Shown here: piece after piece, positions 1 through 9,649 of the stretch | Layout of the letters: every line of letters starts with the position of its first letter | Numbering within the stretch: position 1 is the first letter of the stretch | DNA from: Mycoplana dimorpha | GTDB taxonomy: Bacteria; Pseudomonadota; Alphaproteobacteria; Rhizobiales; Rhizobiaceae | NCBI RefSeq assembly: GCF_003046475.1 | Contig: NZ_PZZZ01000001.1 | Span: 620,001-684,000, forward strand | Direction of reading: 5' to 3' | Length of the DNA: 64,000 nucleotides | The notes under the pieces: model-generated | What the model saw: only the letters and a program-made list of their open reading frames with translations | The model's database searches: none | Told to the model about the DNA's origin: nothing | Translations under genes and position numbers: made by a program

Positions 1-488
1 GCCGTGCTCTCGGCCTCGATGGCCTCGGCAGGGGCGTCCGTGGCGGGCGCGGAGTCCGCCTCCACCTCGACGGCCGCTACGGCGTCGGAGGCTTCCGCTT
101 CGACCTCTGCAGCCGGCGTCATCGCCTCTTCTTCCGCAGCCACCGGTGCGGCGGATGTCGGCGCAGTTTCGACGTGCTCGATGTCCTCGTCGCGGCGCGC
201 CTCTTCCGCTTCGGCGCGCAACAGCGCCTGCCGGTCGGCGAGCGGGATCTGGTAGTAGTCGGGATGGATCTCGGCGAAGGCCAGGAAGCCGTGCCGGTTG
301 CCGCCGTAATCCACGAAGGCGGCCTGCAGCGAGGGTTCGACCCGCGTTACCTTCGCCAGGTAGATATTGCCGCGGATCTGTTTCTTGTGCTGCGATTCGA
401 AGTCGAATTCTTCTATGCGGTTGCCGCGTACGACAACGACGCGCGTCTCCTCAGCGTGAGACGCATCGATAAGCATTTTGTCTGCCAT
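1..488 (-). CDS. rne: Ribonuclease E, N-terminal part (runs off the window)
   Basis: The reverse strand reads MADKMLIDASHAEETRVVVV, followed by an S1-like segment containing GNIYLAKVTRVEPSLQAAFV and GGNRHGFLAF, the characteristic start of RNase E/G family proteins. RNase E is the membrane-associated endoribonuclease that starts mRNA decay and processes rRNA and tRNA. The start is the ATG at 488, and the frame stays open to base 1, so only about 162 N-terminal residues are present and the catalytic DNase I-like part lies outside. From about residue 100 an acidic, Ala/Glu/Val-rich insertion interrupts the S1 region, as is common in alphaproteobacterial RNase E. It is divergent from amiC, a conserved rhizobial arrangement. 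Confidence 0.93.
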   Translation of the reverse strand, partial: MADKMLIDASHAEETRVVVVRGNRIEEFDFESQHKKQIRGNIYLAKVTRVEPSLQAAFVDYGGNRHGFLAFAEIHPDYYQIPLADRQALLRAEAEEARRDEDIEHVETAPTSAAPVAAEEEAMTPAAEVEAEASDAVAAVEVEADSAPATDAPAEAIEAEST

Positions 489-1170
489 GTAAGTAGAGCT
501 CCTCGGCGCAGGCGGAGCCTGTCTGGCGAACGGTCCTCAGGGGACGAACGGTCGGAAGGCGGGAGCGCCGCGCCGGATAAGTGATTTCCCGTTGGGGTCG
601 GGTGAGGGGGCTGCGGCCAGACAACGGCTGGCGCGGTCACGCACCGGAGCCTGTTAACTTCTGACACATACCGCAGCGACAACATCTACGTCCAAACGAG
701 AATGCCAATGCCATAGACCGCAAGGGTCCGATGAAAGGGTCCGAAAAGGGACCCATGGTGGAAACCCACCGATGAATTGGTCCGGCCACCGCCGGATTTA
801 CCGCGATTCAAATGCCCGGGAAAAAGCAATTATGACGGCGGATGAAGGCCAGTTTCGGCGCCAAATCCAAGCGGTTGGCTGCCCGTCCGGGGCTCCTATC
901 CCGTCTGTACTTTCTCCCTTAAAACGCTTTTATGTTCAATATGTCACAATGGCAAGGAAAAAGCCCGGACGGACACAATTATGATCCAATCGCGCAGGAT
1001 GGAGGCCGCCGGTCCGCCCCACCAGAGCGGGCATAACAATTGATTAACCATGGGCCGGCATTTTCGCGGTGGGGATGACGGGCCTGGTTCGCGCGGTCGG
1101 CGCCCCCCTGCGATTCGTCATGAATGGCTATGCATTGACCATGCGCCAAGTTTGTAGAGGAGACGCCGGT
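489..1170. other. Divergent rne/amiC intergenic region
   Basis: About 680 bases separate the two divergent start codons and hold no convincing gene. rne of other bacteria carries a long 5' leader used for autoregulation by RNase E, so part of this span is probably transcribed as the rne leader; that is inference, and I could not assign a promoter with confidence. The stretch from about 905 to 975 is locally AT-rich (runs of T and A) compared with its surroundings and is the likeliest promoter area. Short open frames here have no ribosome-binding site and no recognisable product. Confidence 0.5.
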
Positions 1171-2472
1171 TTGAAGGCATCGCGTGCCGGGGGAAGCAGG
1201 ATGGCCAGAACCGCGGCGGCCTTGTGCCGGTTTGCCGTTGCCCTGATTCTGTCGATTTCCGTGCTGACCGGTACCGAGCCGCAGGCGGCGGCGGCCGAGA
1301 CGGATGCTGCGGCAACGACCGCATCGATTCCGGCCTCGTCGCCGCTCCTGGCCTATGCCGGGCGCATGGCCGGGGACGACGCCCGGACCCGGCTGATCAT
1401 CGACTTCGACAAGCGGCCCGAGTTTTCGGTGCATTACGTCGCCAAGCCCTACCGGATCCTCATCGATCTGCCCGAGACGATGTTCGGGCTGAAGGAGTCC
1501 GACATGGCCGCCCGCGGCCTCTTCTCGCAGGTGCGCTACGGGGCAATGGCGGCCGGCCGGGCGCGCATCGTGCTGACGGCGCGGCAGCCCGTCGCGGTCG
1601 TCGCCTCCGAGGTGCGTGCCGAGGAGGGCGGGTCGAGCTACAAGCTCATCGTCGATACGGCGGTCGTGAGCGAAGCCGCGTTCGCCGAACTTCTCGACGG
1701 ACAGAGCTGGAAGCAGGCCGCGGCGGCACCGGCAGTCACCGGGGAACTTCTGGCCGGCGCCGCGGACGACGCAAACGGTCCCTTCGTCATTGCCGTCGAT
1801 GCGGGGCATGGCGGCATCGACAACGGCGCTCAAGGGGCGGCGACGGGAACGCACGAGAAGGAGGTGACGCTCGCCTTTGCCCGGGAACTCACCGATGCGC
1901 TGAATGCACTGTCCTCGACCGAGGCCTTCATGACGCGTGAGAAGGATGAGTTCCTGTCCCTGCCGCAGCGTGTCCAGCTTGCGCGCAACCGCGGCGCCGA
2001 CCTCTTCATCTCCGTGCATGCCGACACGTTGCGCCAGAAGGACATTCGCGGTGCGACGGTCTATACGATCTCCGACAAGGCCTCCGACAGCCTGGCGGCA
2101 AACCTGGCGGCGCGCGAGAACCTGTCGGACGAGATCGCCGGCATGGCGCTCGACGGCGAGCCGCCGGAAGTGGCCGACATACTGTTGGACCTGACGCGCC
2201 GCGAGACGCAGGCCTTTTCCATCAGCCTTGCCCAGGAGGTGGTCAGCTCTTTCGAAGGGCAGGTCAGGCTGATCAACAATCCGCACCGCCACGCCGGCTT
2301 CCGCGTCCTCATGGCGCCTGACGTTCCGTCCATCCTTCTGGAGCTCGGTTTCCTTTCCAACAAGGAAGACGAGAAGCTGCTGCTCGATCCGGAATGGCGC
2401 AAGAAGGTGGCCGGGCTGCTCGCGCAGGCCGTGCAGCGCTACCGCTCGGCCGTGGTAGCCAATGGCGGCTGA
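1171..2472 (+). CDS. amiC: N-acetylmuramoyl-L-alanine amidase (AmiC type)
   Basis: This is a periplasmic zinc amidase that cleaves the amide between N-acetylmuramic acid and the stem peptide during daughter-cell separation. An N-terminal hydrophobic segment (about residues 15-40, a signal peptide) is followed by an AMIN domain (roughly 60-160) and an Amidase_3 domain from about 205. Zinc ligands and catalytic residues are visible as H213 in DAGHGG, E229 in HEKE, H283 in SVHAD and E391 in LELGF. I chose the TTG at 1171 because AGAGGAG lies 8 bases upstream; in-frame ATGs at 1069, 1141 and 1201 are alternatives. mrcA follows, so two peptidoglycan genes sit together as in other rhizobia. Confidence 0.93.
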   Translation: MKASRAGGSRMARTAAALCRFAVALILSISVLTGTEPQAAAAETDAAATTASIPASSPLLAYAGRMAGDDARTRLIIDFDKRPEFSVHYVAKPYRILIDLPETMFGLKESDMAARGLFSQVRYGAMAAGRARIVLTARQPVAVVASEVRAEEGGSSYKLIVDTAVVSEAAFAELLDGQSWKQAAAAPAVTGELLAGAADDANGPFVIAVDAGHGGIDNGAQGAATGTHEKEVTLAFARELTDALNALSSTEAFMTREKDEFLSLPQRVQLARNRGADLFISVHADTLRQKDIRGATVYTISDKASDSLAANLAARENLSDEIAGMALDGEPPEVADILLDLTRRETQAFSISLAQEVVSSFEGQVRLINNPHRHAGFRVLMAPDVPSILLELGFLSNKEDEKLLLDPEWRKKVAGLLAQAVQRYRSAVVANGG

Positions 2473-2766
2473 TGACCCCTCCGGGGCTGACGCGTTTTTG
2501 CGCGCGACGGCGCGGGTTTCATGCTAGCCTTCGGCATGTGCCGAAAAAGTGACAGCACCGGCATTTGTGCCGTGGCTATCCGCTGTTGATTGCAGTAAGC
2601 CCTATTTTCCTCACATTCGCGGCTCTAGTCGAGCCCTTCCGTGAGACACTGATGGGCGAAATTTCAGGTCGCCGAGCATGCCGGCCAGGATCCAATTTGC
2701 ATCCTCGCTGCATGCGGCCAGCCAAACTGCCCGGACGATGACAATAACAAGGTACCGGTAACCGGC

Positions 2767-5217
2767 ATGATCAGACTGATTGGATATTTCTTCGGGATTG
2801 GCACCGTCTTTTTCCTCGGTGTGGCCGCGATCATCGCGGTCTATCTCGCCAATGTCACGAAAGATCTGCCGGACTACGAGGTGCTGAACAGCTACGCGCC
2901 GCCGGTGACGACCCGCGTCCACGCCGCAAACGGCGCGCTGATGGCCGAATATGCGCGCGAGCGCCGCCTCTACCTGCCGATCCAGGCAATCCCGGACCGG
3001 GTGAAGGCGGCGTTCCTTTCGGCCGAGGACAAGAATTTCTACAACCATCCCGGCGTCGACATCACCGGCCTGTTCCGGGCGATTGTCACCAACGTGCAGC
3101 AGATGGGATCCGGCCGCCGCCCGGTCGGCGCTTCCACCATCACCCAGCAGGTCGCCAAGAACTTCCTGCTGTCGTCGGACCAGACGATCGACCGCAAGGT
3201 CAAGGAGGCGATTCTCTCGTTTCGCATCGAACAGGCCTATTCGAAGGACCGCATCCTCGAGCTCTACCTGAACGAGATCTTCTTCGGGATGAACTCCTAT
3301 GGCATCGCCGGTGCGGCGCTGACCTACTTCGACAAGGCGGTGACGGAACTGTCGATCGCCGAAACCGCCTATCTCGCCGCGCTGCCGAAGGGGCCGAACA
3401 ACTATCATCCGTTCCGGAAAGCGGACGCGGCGATCGAGCGACGCAACTGGGTGATCGACCGCATGGTCGAGAACGGCTACGTCACCAAGAGTGAGGGTGA
3501 CGAGGCCAAGAAGCAACCGCTCGGCGTCACGCCGCGTAATCGCGGCTCCTATCTCTTCGCCTCGGACTTCTTTGCCGAGGAAGTGCGCCGGCAGATCATC
3601 GAGCGCTACGGCGACAACGCGCTTTACGAAGGCGGCCTGTCGGTCCGGACCTCCCTCGATCCGCACCTGCAGGTGATCGCCCGCAGGGAGTTGCAGAAGG
3701 GGCTGATCAGCTACGACGAGCGCCGCGGCTTCCATGGTCCGGTCAAGACGATCGAGGTCGGCGGCGACTGGGGTCTGGAACTCAGCAAGATCCCGGCGCT
3801 TAGCGATGTGCCCGAATGGAAGCTTGCCGTCGTGCTTGCGACCGACGGCAAGGGGGCCGACATCGGCCTGCAGCCGCGCAAGGAGGTGTCGGGCAGCATT
3901 GCCGAGGAGCGCGTCACCGGGCGTATTCCGGCCGAGCAGATGAAGTGGGCCTACCGGTCGGCAAAGGGCGACCGCAAGACGGCGAAATCCCCCGAAGGCG
4001 TGCTGTCGCCCGGCGACGTCGTCTATGTGGAGCCGACGGAGAAGGCCGGCAACTATCGGCTGCGCCAGCCGCCGCGGGTGCAGGGCGGCCTCGTGGCGAT
4101 GGACCCGCATACCGGTCGCGTGCTGGCGATGGTCGGCGGCTTTTCCTATGCCCAGTCGGAATTCAACCGCGCCACCCAGGCGATGCGCCAGCCCGGCTCG
4201 TCGTTCAAGCCGTTCGTCTACGCCGCAGCGCTCGACAACGGCTACACGCCCGCATCGGTCATCATGGACGCGCCGATCGAGATCGTCGCCGGTGGCCAGG
4301 TCTGGCGGCCGCAGAACTATGGCGGCGGCGCGGCCGGCCCTTCTACACTGCGTCTCGGCATCGAGAAGTCGCGCAACCTGATGACCGTCCGCCTCGCCCA
4401 GGACATGGGCATGGATCTGGTGGCCGAATACGCCGAGCGCTTCGGCGTCTACGACAAGATGTACCCGGTTCTGGCCGCCTCGCTCGGTTCGGGCGAAACG
4501 ACGGTGCTGCGCATGGTCTCGGCCTATGCCGTGTTCGCGAACGGCGGCAAGCAGATCAAGCCGTCGCTGGTCGACCGCATCCAGGATCGCTACGGAAAGA
4601 CCATCTTCAGCCATGAGGAGCGGACCTGCGAGGGCTGCAATACCGCCGAATGGCAGAACCAGGAGGAGCCGGTCCTGACCGACAATCGCGAGCAGGTGCT
4701 CGATCCGATGACCGCCTACCAGATCACCTCGATGATGGAAGGCGCCGTCACGCGCGGCACCGCCGCCGGCAAAGTCAAGCTCGATCGCGCGGTGGCCGGC
4801 AAGACGGGCACGACCAACGACGAGAAGGACGCCTGGTTTGTCGGTTACACGCCCGACCTCGTCGCCGGCCTCTATATCGGGTTCGACAGCCCCGCACCGC
4901 TCGGCCGCGGCGCCACCGGCGGCTCGCTGGCAGCGCCGATCTTCAACGACTTCATGCGGGCCGCCACCGAAGGCACGCCGCCGTCGAAGTTCCTCGTTCC
5001 CGAGGGCATGCAGATGATCGCGGTGAACCGCAAGACCGGCATGCAGGCCTATGAAGGCGAGCCGGACACGATCATGGAAGCGTTCAAGCCCGGCACCGGC
5101 CCGGCCGACGTGTTCTCGGTCATCGGCGGCGAGGAGTACATGGAGCCGGAGGAAATCCTCAGGAACTCGCCGCAGGCCAACCAGGCGGTTTCCGGCGGGG
5201 CGAGCGGGTTGTTCTGA
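2767..5217 (+). CDS. mrcA: Penicillin-binding protein 1A, bifunctional transglycosylase/transpeptidase
   Basis: This is a class A PBP that polymerises and cross-links peptidoglycan. It has one N-terminal membrane anchor (about residues 5-28), then a GT51 glycosyltransferase domain with the catalytic Glu in SAEDKNFYNHPG (E87) and the motifs GASTITQQVAKN and LYLNEIFFG, an OB-like linker, and a transpeptidase domain with SSFK (S478, K481), KSRN and KTGTTND (about 679). The length of 816 residues is usual for the family. The ATG at 2767 gives the family's typical start directly before the membrane segment, although the ribosome-binding site is weak. It lies 294 bases after amiC on the same strand. 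Confidence 0.97.
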   Translation: MIRLIGYFFGIGTVFFLGVAAIIAVYLANVTKDLPDYEVLNSYAPPVTTRVHAANGALMAEYARERRLYLPIQAIPDRVKAAFLSAEDKNFYNHPGVDITGLFRAIVTNVQQMGSGRRPVGASTITQQVAKNFLLSSDQTIDRKVKEAILSFRIEQAYSKDRILELYLNEIFFGMNSYGIAGAALTYFDKAVTELSIAETAYLAALPKGPNNYHPFRKADAAIERRNWVIDRMVENGYVTKSEGDEAKKQPLGVTPRNRGSYLFASDFFAEEVRRQIIERYGDNALYEGGLSVRTSLDPHLQVIARRELQKGLISYDERRGFHGPVKTIEVGGDWGLELSKIPALSDVPEWKLAVVLATDGKGADIGLQPRKEVSGSIAEERVTGRIPAEQMKWAYRSAKGDRKTAKSPEGVLSPGDVVYVEPTEKAGNYRLRQPPRVQGGLVAMDPHTGRVLAMVGGFSYAQSEFNRATQAMRQPGSSFKPFVYAAALDNGYTPASVIMDAPIEIVAGGQVWRPQNYGGGAAGPSTLRLGIEKSRNLMTVRLAQDMGMDLVAEYAERFGVYDKMYPVLAASLGSGETTVLRMVSAYAVFANGGKQIKPSLVDRIQDRYGKTIFSHEERTCEGCNTAEWQNQEEPVLTDNREQVLDPMTAYQITSMMEGAVTRGTAAGKVKLDRAVAGKTGTTNDEKDAWFVGYTPDLVAGLYIGFDSPAPLGRGATGGSLAAPIFNDFMRAATEGTPPSKFLVPEGMQMIAVNRKTGMQAYEGEPDTIMEAFKPGTGPADVFSVIGGEEYMEPEEILRNSPQANQAVSGGASGLF

Positions 5218-5298
5218 TCGCCGTGAGATTGGAGCTCTTTTTTGGGGCTCCAATCACCGCTGCAGTGGAAATATGCAGTGAGAAGTTCGGAGTTGAGA

Positions 5299-5637
5299 TT
5301 GAAACGGAAAACCAGCAAGCGATGGGCGATCGCTGCAGTGATATTTCCCATTGGTTCTGCTCTCGTCGCTCAGGCCCTGTTCTTCGTCGGCATTTATGTG
5401 ATTGGCATAGAATCCATGGAAGAAATGATGCGTAGCGCCCAGGCTATGTTGCAGTTCCTCTTGGGTTCGTTGCTCCTGCTCGAGGTCGCCCTGGGGATTG
5501 GCGCGTTTTTGTTCCTTTTTAATGCGGCTTGGGTGTCGCTGCGCCGTATCGCACCGCTCCAGTACGATAAGGCCATTTCCGTTTTCCCCGCGCTCTTCTG
5601 GGATGAATTGGTCGAAGACTACAAAACCAAAGCTTGA
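5299..5637 (+). CDS. Small membrane protein of unknown function
   Basis: About 112 residues with two clear hydrophobic segments (near residues 10-32 and 50-75), a basic N-terminus MKRKTSKRW and a soluble C-terminus ending in FWDELVEDYKTKA. I do not recognise a family. The TTG at 5299 is preceded by GGAG at 6 bases; a GTG at 5278 and a TTG at 5242 are possible longer starts. It lies between mrcA and prfB on the same strand. The local GC content is visibly lower than in mrcA, which suggests a later insertion or a fast-evolving gene. That a real protein is made is supported only by its hydropathy pattern and start context. Confidence 0.55.
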   Translation: MKRKTSKRWAIAAVIFPIGSALVAQALFFVGIYVIGIESMEEMMRSAQAMLQFLLGSLLLLEVALGIGAFLFLFNAAWVSLRRIAPLQYDKAISVFPALFWDELVEDYKTKA

Positions 5638-5797
5638 ACTCGCCCATTGAGGCGGCTGGCATGCGGCCTATCGGGGCCGGTAATAATTCCCACACGGAGG
5701 GACGCAGGCTAACCGCGGTCTGCCCGTCGCAGGACTTTACATCGGCGCCCACCCTCTCTATTTCGAGGCCACCGAAACAGCATCGAAGAAAACGGAC

Positions 5798-6929
5798 ATG
5801 CGCGCGGAAATCGAGAACGTAGTCGACGAAATCAAGCAGGCCATAAGCCTGCTGAGGAGGCATCTTTGACTGGGACCAGGCGATAAGACGACTGGACTGG
5901 TTGAACAACAAGGCAGAGGATCCCAACCTCTGGAACGACGCCGCCGAGGCGCAAAAGCTGATGCGCGAGCGCCAGCAGCTCGACGACGGCATCAACGGCC
6001 TGCGCGCCCTGGAGCAGCAGCTCAAGGACAATATCGAGCTCATCGCACTCGGTGAGGAAGAGTACGACGCCGACATCGTCAAGGATGCCGAGAACGCGCT
6101 GAAGGAACTGCGCGCGGAAGCCAATCGGCGCCAGGTCGAGGCGATGCTGTCGGGCGAGGCGGATTCCAACGACACCTATGTCGAGGTGCACTCCGGGGCC
6201 GGGGGCACCGAGAGCCAGGACTGGGCGAACATGCTGCTGCGCATGTACACCCGCTGGGCGGAGCGCCAGGGCTTCAAGGTCGAGGTTCTGGAAATCCACG
6301 ACGGCGAAGAGGCCGGCATCAAGTCCGCAACGATCCTCGTCAAGGGCCACAACGCCTATGGCTGGATGAAGACGGAATCGGGCGTGCACCGGCTGGTGCG
6401 TATCTCGCCCTACGACAGTAACGCCCGCCGCCACACTTCGTTCTCGTCGATCTGGGTCTATCCGGTGGTCGACGAGTCGATCAACATCGAGGTCAACGAG
6501 AGCGATTGCCGCATCGACACCTATCGGTCGTCCGGCGCCGGCGGACAGCACGTCAACACGACCGACTCGGCCGTGCGCATCACGCATATTCCGACCGGCA
6601 TCGTCGTCGCCTGCCAGCAGGAGCGCTCACAGCACAAGAACCGCGCCAAGGCCTGGGACATGCTGCGCGCCCGCCTCTACGAGGCGGAGCTGAAGAAGCG
6701 TGAGGAAGCCGCGAACGCGGAAGCCTCCTCGAAGACCGACATCGGCTGGGGCCACCAGATCCGCTCCTACGTGCTGCAGCCCTACCAGCTGGTGAAGGAC
6801 CTGCGCACCGGCGTCGAGAGCACGTCGCCCGACGACGTGTTGAACGGCGATCTGAACGAGTTCATGGAGGCTGCCCTGGCCCACCGTGTCAACGGCGGCG
6901 CCGATGCGATGGTCGAGGACATCGCCTGA
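5798..6929 (+). CDS. prfB: Peptide chain release factor 2 (programmed +1 frameshift)
   Basis: RF2 terminates translation at UGA and UAA. The gene is split: frame 0 runs from ATG 5798 to an in-frame TGA at 5867-5869 (23 codons, ending LLRRHL), and the main frame continues after a +1 slip at GAC 5868 as DWDQAIRRLDWLNN to the stop at 6927. The joined product is about 376 residues. It contains the GGQ peptidyl-hydrolysis motif (248-250) within SGAGGQHVNTTDSAVR. The codon-recognition tripeptide is SPY (203-205), whereas E. coli RF2 has SPF. Positions of both motifs match E. coli RF2 within two residues. Confidence 0.96.
5855..5870 (+). promoter_or_regulatory. prfB +1 programmed frameshift site
   Basis: The sequence AGGAGG CAT CTT TGA C contains all known elements of the bacterial prfB frameshift signal: an internal Shine-Dalgarno sequence (5855-5860) 3 bases before the slippery CTT (5864-5866), and the in-frame stop TGA followed by C (5867-5870). 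When RF2 is scarce, the ribosome slips +1 on CTT and reads GAC. This is the classic autoregulatory loop in which RF2 limits its own synthesis. Confidence 0.96.
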
Positions 6930-6955
6930 CGCGCAGATCAATGAGACCGGAGATG

Positions 6956-6977
6956 GGCCCCTAACGGGGCCTTTCTT
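6956..6977 (+). terminator. Rho-independent terminator after prfB
   Basis: A perfect 6-bp stem GGCCCC/GGGGCC with a TAAC loop is followed by TTTCTT, 27 bases after the prfB stop. Confidence 0.8.
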
Positions 6978-7111
6978 ATTTGCAGGGCCTTGGGTCCAAG
7001 CCTCCGATGACCAAGCTCTTATGAATCAGAATGCTAGTCGTGCCCGAGACCGGTAGGTCAAGCGGCCTGCGCGAGGTTTTTCGTGGGGCGACAGCTTCGG
7101 CTGCGACCTCT

Positions 7112-7885
7112 TCAATACTGAAATTGTTCGGACAAAATACGCTCGGACCAGGAGTGGTCGGGGTCGGAGAGGATGATCGCCGTGGAGTTCTCCGACTGGA
7201 CGATACGGACCGAGGTAACCGACTTCACCTCGGTGTAGTCGGCGACCGCGTTCACGGGGCGTTTCTCCGGCTCCAGGATGTCGATCTGTACCTCGACATG
7301 GTCCGGCAGCAATGCGCCGCGCCACCGCCGCGGCCGGAACGGGCTCACGGGGGTGAGCGCCAGCAGCGGCGCCTCAAGCGGCAGGATCGGCCCGTGCGCC
7401 GAGAGATTGTAGGCGGTGGAGCCGGCCGGCGTCGCCAGCAGCAGCCCGTCGCAGATCAGTTCCTCGAGCCGGATGCGGCCGTCGACGACGACGCGCAGTT
7501 TCGCCGCCTGGTATGACTGGCGGAACAGATAGACCTCGTTGATGGCAAGCGCCTCGCGGCGGTTGCCGTCGGCGTCGATCGTGCGCATCTCCAGCGGCCG
7601 GCAGATGTTTTCCTCCGCCCTTGCCACCCGCTCCGGCAGGCCGTCGCAGCTGTAGCGGTTCATCAGGAAGCCGACCGAGCCGCGGTTCATGCCGTAGATC
7701 AGCTTGCCGGAGTTCATCATCGAATGGAGCGTCTGCAGCATGAAGCCGTCGCCGCCGAGCGCAACGATTACGTCGGCCTCGTCCGGATCGGCATTGCCGT
7801 AGCGCGCCACGAGTTCTTCCAAGCCTTCCTGCGCCTCGGGTGCCTGCGAGGCGACGAACGAAAGCGATCTGATGTTGCGTGTCAT
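7112..7885 (-). CDS. nadK: NAD kinase
   Basis: The enzyme phosphorylates NAD to NADP in the cytoplasm. The 257-residue product has the family's GGDG motif (about residues 44-47, in [14 protein letters not shown]), the NE motif in LAINEVYLF and the conserved segment [17 protein letters not shown]. Length and motif spacing fit short alphaproteobacterial NAD kinases. The ATG at 7885 gives the MTRN start; an upstream in-frame extension to 7933 is possible but does not look conserved. It is transcribed toward prfB and is divergent from the small gene at 8122. Confidence 0.95.
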   Translation of the reverse strand: MTRNIRSLSFVASQAPEAQEGLEELVARYGNADPDEADVIVALGGDGFMLQTLHSMMNSGKLIYGMNRGSVGFLMNRYSCDGLPERVARAEENICRPLEMRTIDADGNRREALAINEVYLFRQSYQAAKLRVVVDGRIRLEELICDGLLLATPAGSTAYNLSAHGPILPLEAPLLALTPVSPFRPRRWRGALLPDHVEVQIDILEPEKRPVNAVADYTEVKSVTSVRIVQSENSTAIILSDPDHSWSERILSEQFQY

Positions 7886-8121
7886 GTCGTTCGCAGCCCG
7901 TCTTCTCCACTGCCACTTGCGCCGGTTGCCCACCGGTCCGCGCCCGTCATGTCATTGCGCGGGCAGGTCTTTGTTGCATGCATCGGCGCCCCTTGCATCA
8001 CAAATCGTCAGCGACGAAGCGTCGCCGCGAGCGCTCGACGCCGGAGGGGCAGGAGCGGAACGCTTGCGAGTTCCGGACGTTCTATGGGCATGTGGGCCGC
8101 CAATTCGGAAGGAGGAGACAA

Positions 8122-8349
8122 ATGCTCGGAATCCTGATCGGCGCTGCCCTCGTTGTTTGTGGCATCCTCCTCCTTGTGCTGGAGGCACTTGGCCGTCGGC
8201 CGCTCAGCGATCCGCACCGCTCCGTTCCCGGCGCCCAGCCGACCCTGGAGCCGCGGGGGCAGGGGATGCGGTTCATGGGACTAACGAGGAACTGGTACGC
8301 TGCGGGTCTGATCGCCGTCGGACTGGCAATGCTTCTGATCTTCGGCTAG
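8122..8349 (+). CDS. Small two-helix membrane protein, unknown function
   Basis: A 75-residue protein with hydrophobic segments at both ends (about residues 2-23 and 56-74) joined by a proline-rich loop containing SDPHRSVPGAQPTLEPRG. GGAGGAG lies 4 bases before the ATG, a strong start. I recognise no domain; it resembles small inner-membrane proteins annotated as hypothetical in rhizobia. It stands alone between nadK (divergent) and the DMT transporter. Confidence 0.7.
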   Translation: MLGILIGAALVVCGILLLVLEALGRRPLSDPHRSVPGAQPTLEPRGQGMRFMGLTRNWYAAGLIAVGLAMLLIFG

Positions 8350-8543
8350 CGCAGCAGATGGTGCTCCTCGCCACAATTGGCTGATTGTCCGAGCCTTGCA
8401 ACCCGAACGTTCCTAAGACAGGTGCGGCAAGCGAACCTGAAAAATCGTCCGTGTTTATGCCGGCATTGCCGTTTGGTCCGGCTTTCACCGGAACGCCGTG
8501 ATACCAAGATGGGCATTGATTCTGAGTTCGTAGTTGTGCCCCA

Positions 8544-9410
8544 ATGACCATCAAGACCCGCGGTTACGTTTTCGCCTTCCTGGCGATCTGCATCTTCGCC
8601 GGCCAGGATGCGATCACCAAATACCTTGGGGATCGCTACCCGGCACTGTTCATCACCATGATACGGTTCTGGGCGTTCGCGCTTTTCGTATTCTGCTTCG
8701 CCGCATCCTCGCCTGGCGGGGTTCGCGGCGCCATTGCCACGCGCCACCCTTGGCTGCAGATCATCCGCGGCGTTCTGCTCGTTACGGAGATTGTCGTCAT
8801 CGTCTTCTCCTACGTGCATGCCGGGCTGGCCATGAGCCAGTCGATCTTCCAGGCGACGCCGTTGATCATCACGATTCTTTCCATTCCTCTTCTCGGCGAG
8901 ACGGTCGGCTGGAGGCGCGGCGCCGCGGTTCTGGTCGGTCTGGTCGGGGTGCTGGTGATCATCAATCCGGTCGATATTCACTTCGACCTCTCGCTGCTCT
9001 TGCCGCTTGCGGCGGCCGTGCTGTTTGCGATGTACAGCATCGCCACCCGCGCCGTCAGTCACCAGGACTCGGCGGTGACAAGTATCTTCTATGCCGGTGT
9101 CGCGGGAGCGGTGGCGATCTCCCTGATCGGGCCGTTCTACTGGACAGAGGTCCAGCCGTCCGACTGGATCGCGCTTGGTGCGCTGTGCATCTGCGGCACG
9201 CTAAGCCACTATTTCCTGATCAGGGCCTATGGGCTGCTGCCGGCGGCCGAAGTCCAGCCGGTCACCTATTTCCAGCTGGTCCTCAACGTGGCATTCGCCG
9301 TGATCCTGTTCGGCGAAAAGATCACCGTCAACATGATGATCGGCGCTCTGATCGTCGTCGGCGCGGGCCTGTTCACCATCTGGCGGGAACATCAACTGAC
9401 GAAGCGATGA
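8544..9410 (+). CDS. DMT-superfamily (EamA) transporter
   Basis: An inner-membrane protein of 288 residues with about ten hydrophobic helices arranged as two EamA repeats (about residues 8-140 and 150-285). Family members export amino acids, nucleobases or other metabolites, and the substrate cannot be read from this sequence. The conserved DAITKYLGDRYPALFITMIR segment in helix 1-2 and the motif GETVGWRRGAAVLVGLVGV in the first repeat are typical. The ATG at 8544 has little Shine-Dalgarno complementarity. It is convergent with the TRAP operon. Confidence 0.85.
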   Translation: MTIKTRGYVFAFLAICIFAGQDAITKYLGDRYPALFITMIRFWAFALFVFCFAASSPGGVRGAIATRHPWLQIIRGVLLVTEIVVIVFSYVHAGLAMSQSIFQATPLIITILSIPLLGETVGWRRGAAVLVGLVGVLVIINPVDIHFDLSLLLPLAAAVLFAMYSIATRAVSHQDSAVTSIFYAGVAGAVAISLIGPFYWTEVQPSDWIALGALCICGTLSHYFLIRAYGLLPAAEVQPVTYFQLVLNVAFAVILFGEKITVNMMIGALIVVGAGLFTIWREHQLTKR

Positions 9411-9586
9411 TCGGAAGCTTCGGCATCCATCGCCAAGGGTGATCATCGCGCCAGCATAGGCGGATCATCAGAGGGGCCACTGCTCCGAGCGCAGAATGTT
9501 GGCCGGGCCTTTCGAGCATCTATGTGCGCTCGGCAGCCGCGGGGCGGATCATCTGATCAGGTTGGTCGAGCCGCAGGTCACGGCTG

Positions 9587-9615
9587 GAAAGAAGGCCCGG
9601 CGATGGCCGCCGGGC
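9587..9615 (-). terminator. Rho-independent terminator of the TRAP operon
   Basis: On the minus strand GCCCGGC (9615-9609) pairs perfectly with GCCGGGC (9601-9595) and is followed by CTTCTTTC, 35 bases past the DctM stop at 9650. Confidence 0.72.
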
Positions 9616-9649
9616 AGTTCCGTTCTTCAGCGCAAGCTCTTTTCGTGTC

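Noticed and set aside
2611-5253. Very long minus-strand open frame (880 codons) opposite mrcA
   Set aside because: It mirrors PBP1A on the other strand, has Arg/His/Asp-rich composition typical of GC-rich antisense frames, and shows no domain. Such shadows are expected where third positions are G or C.
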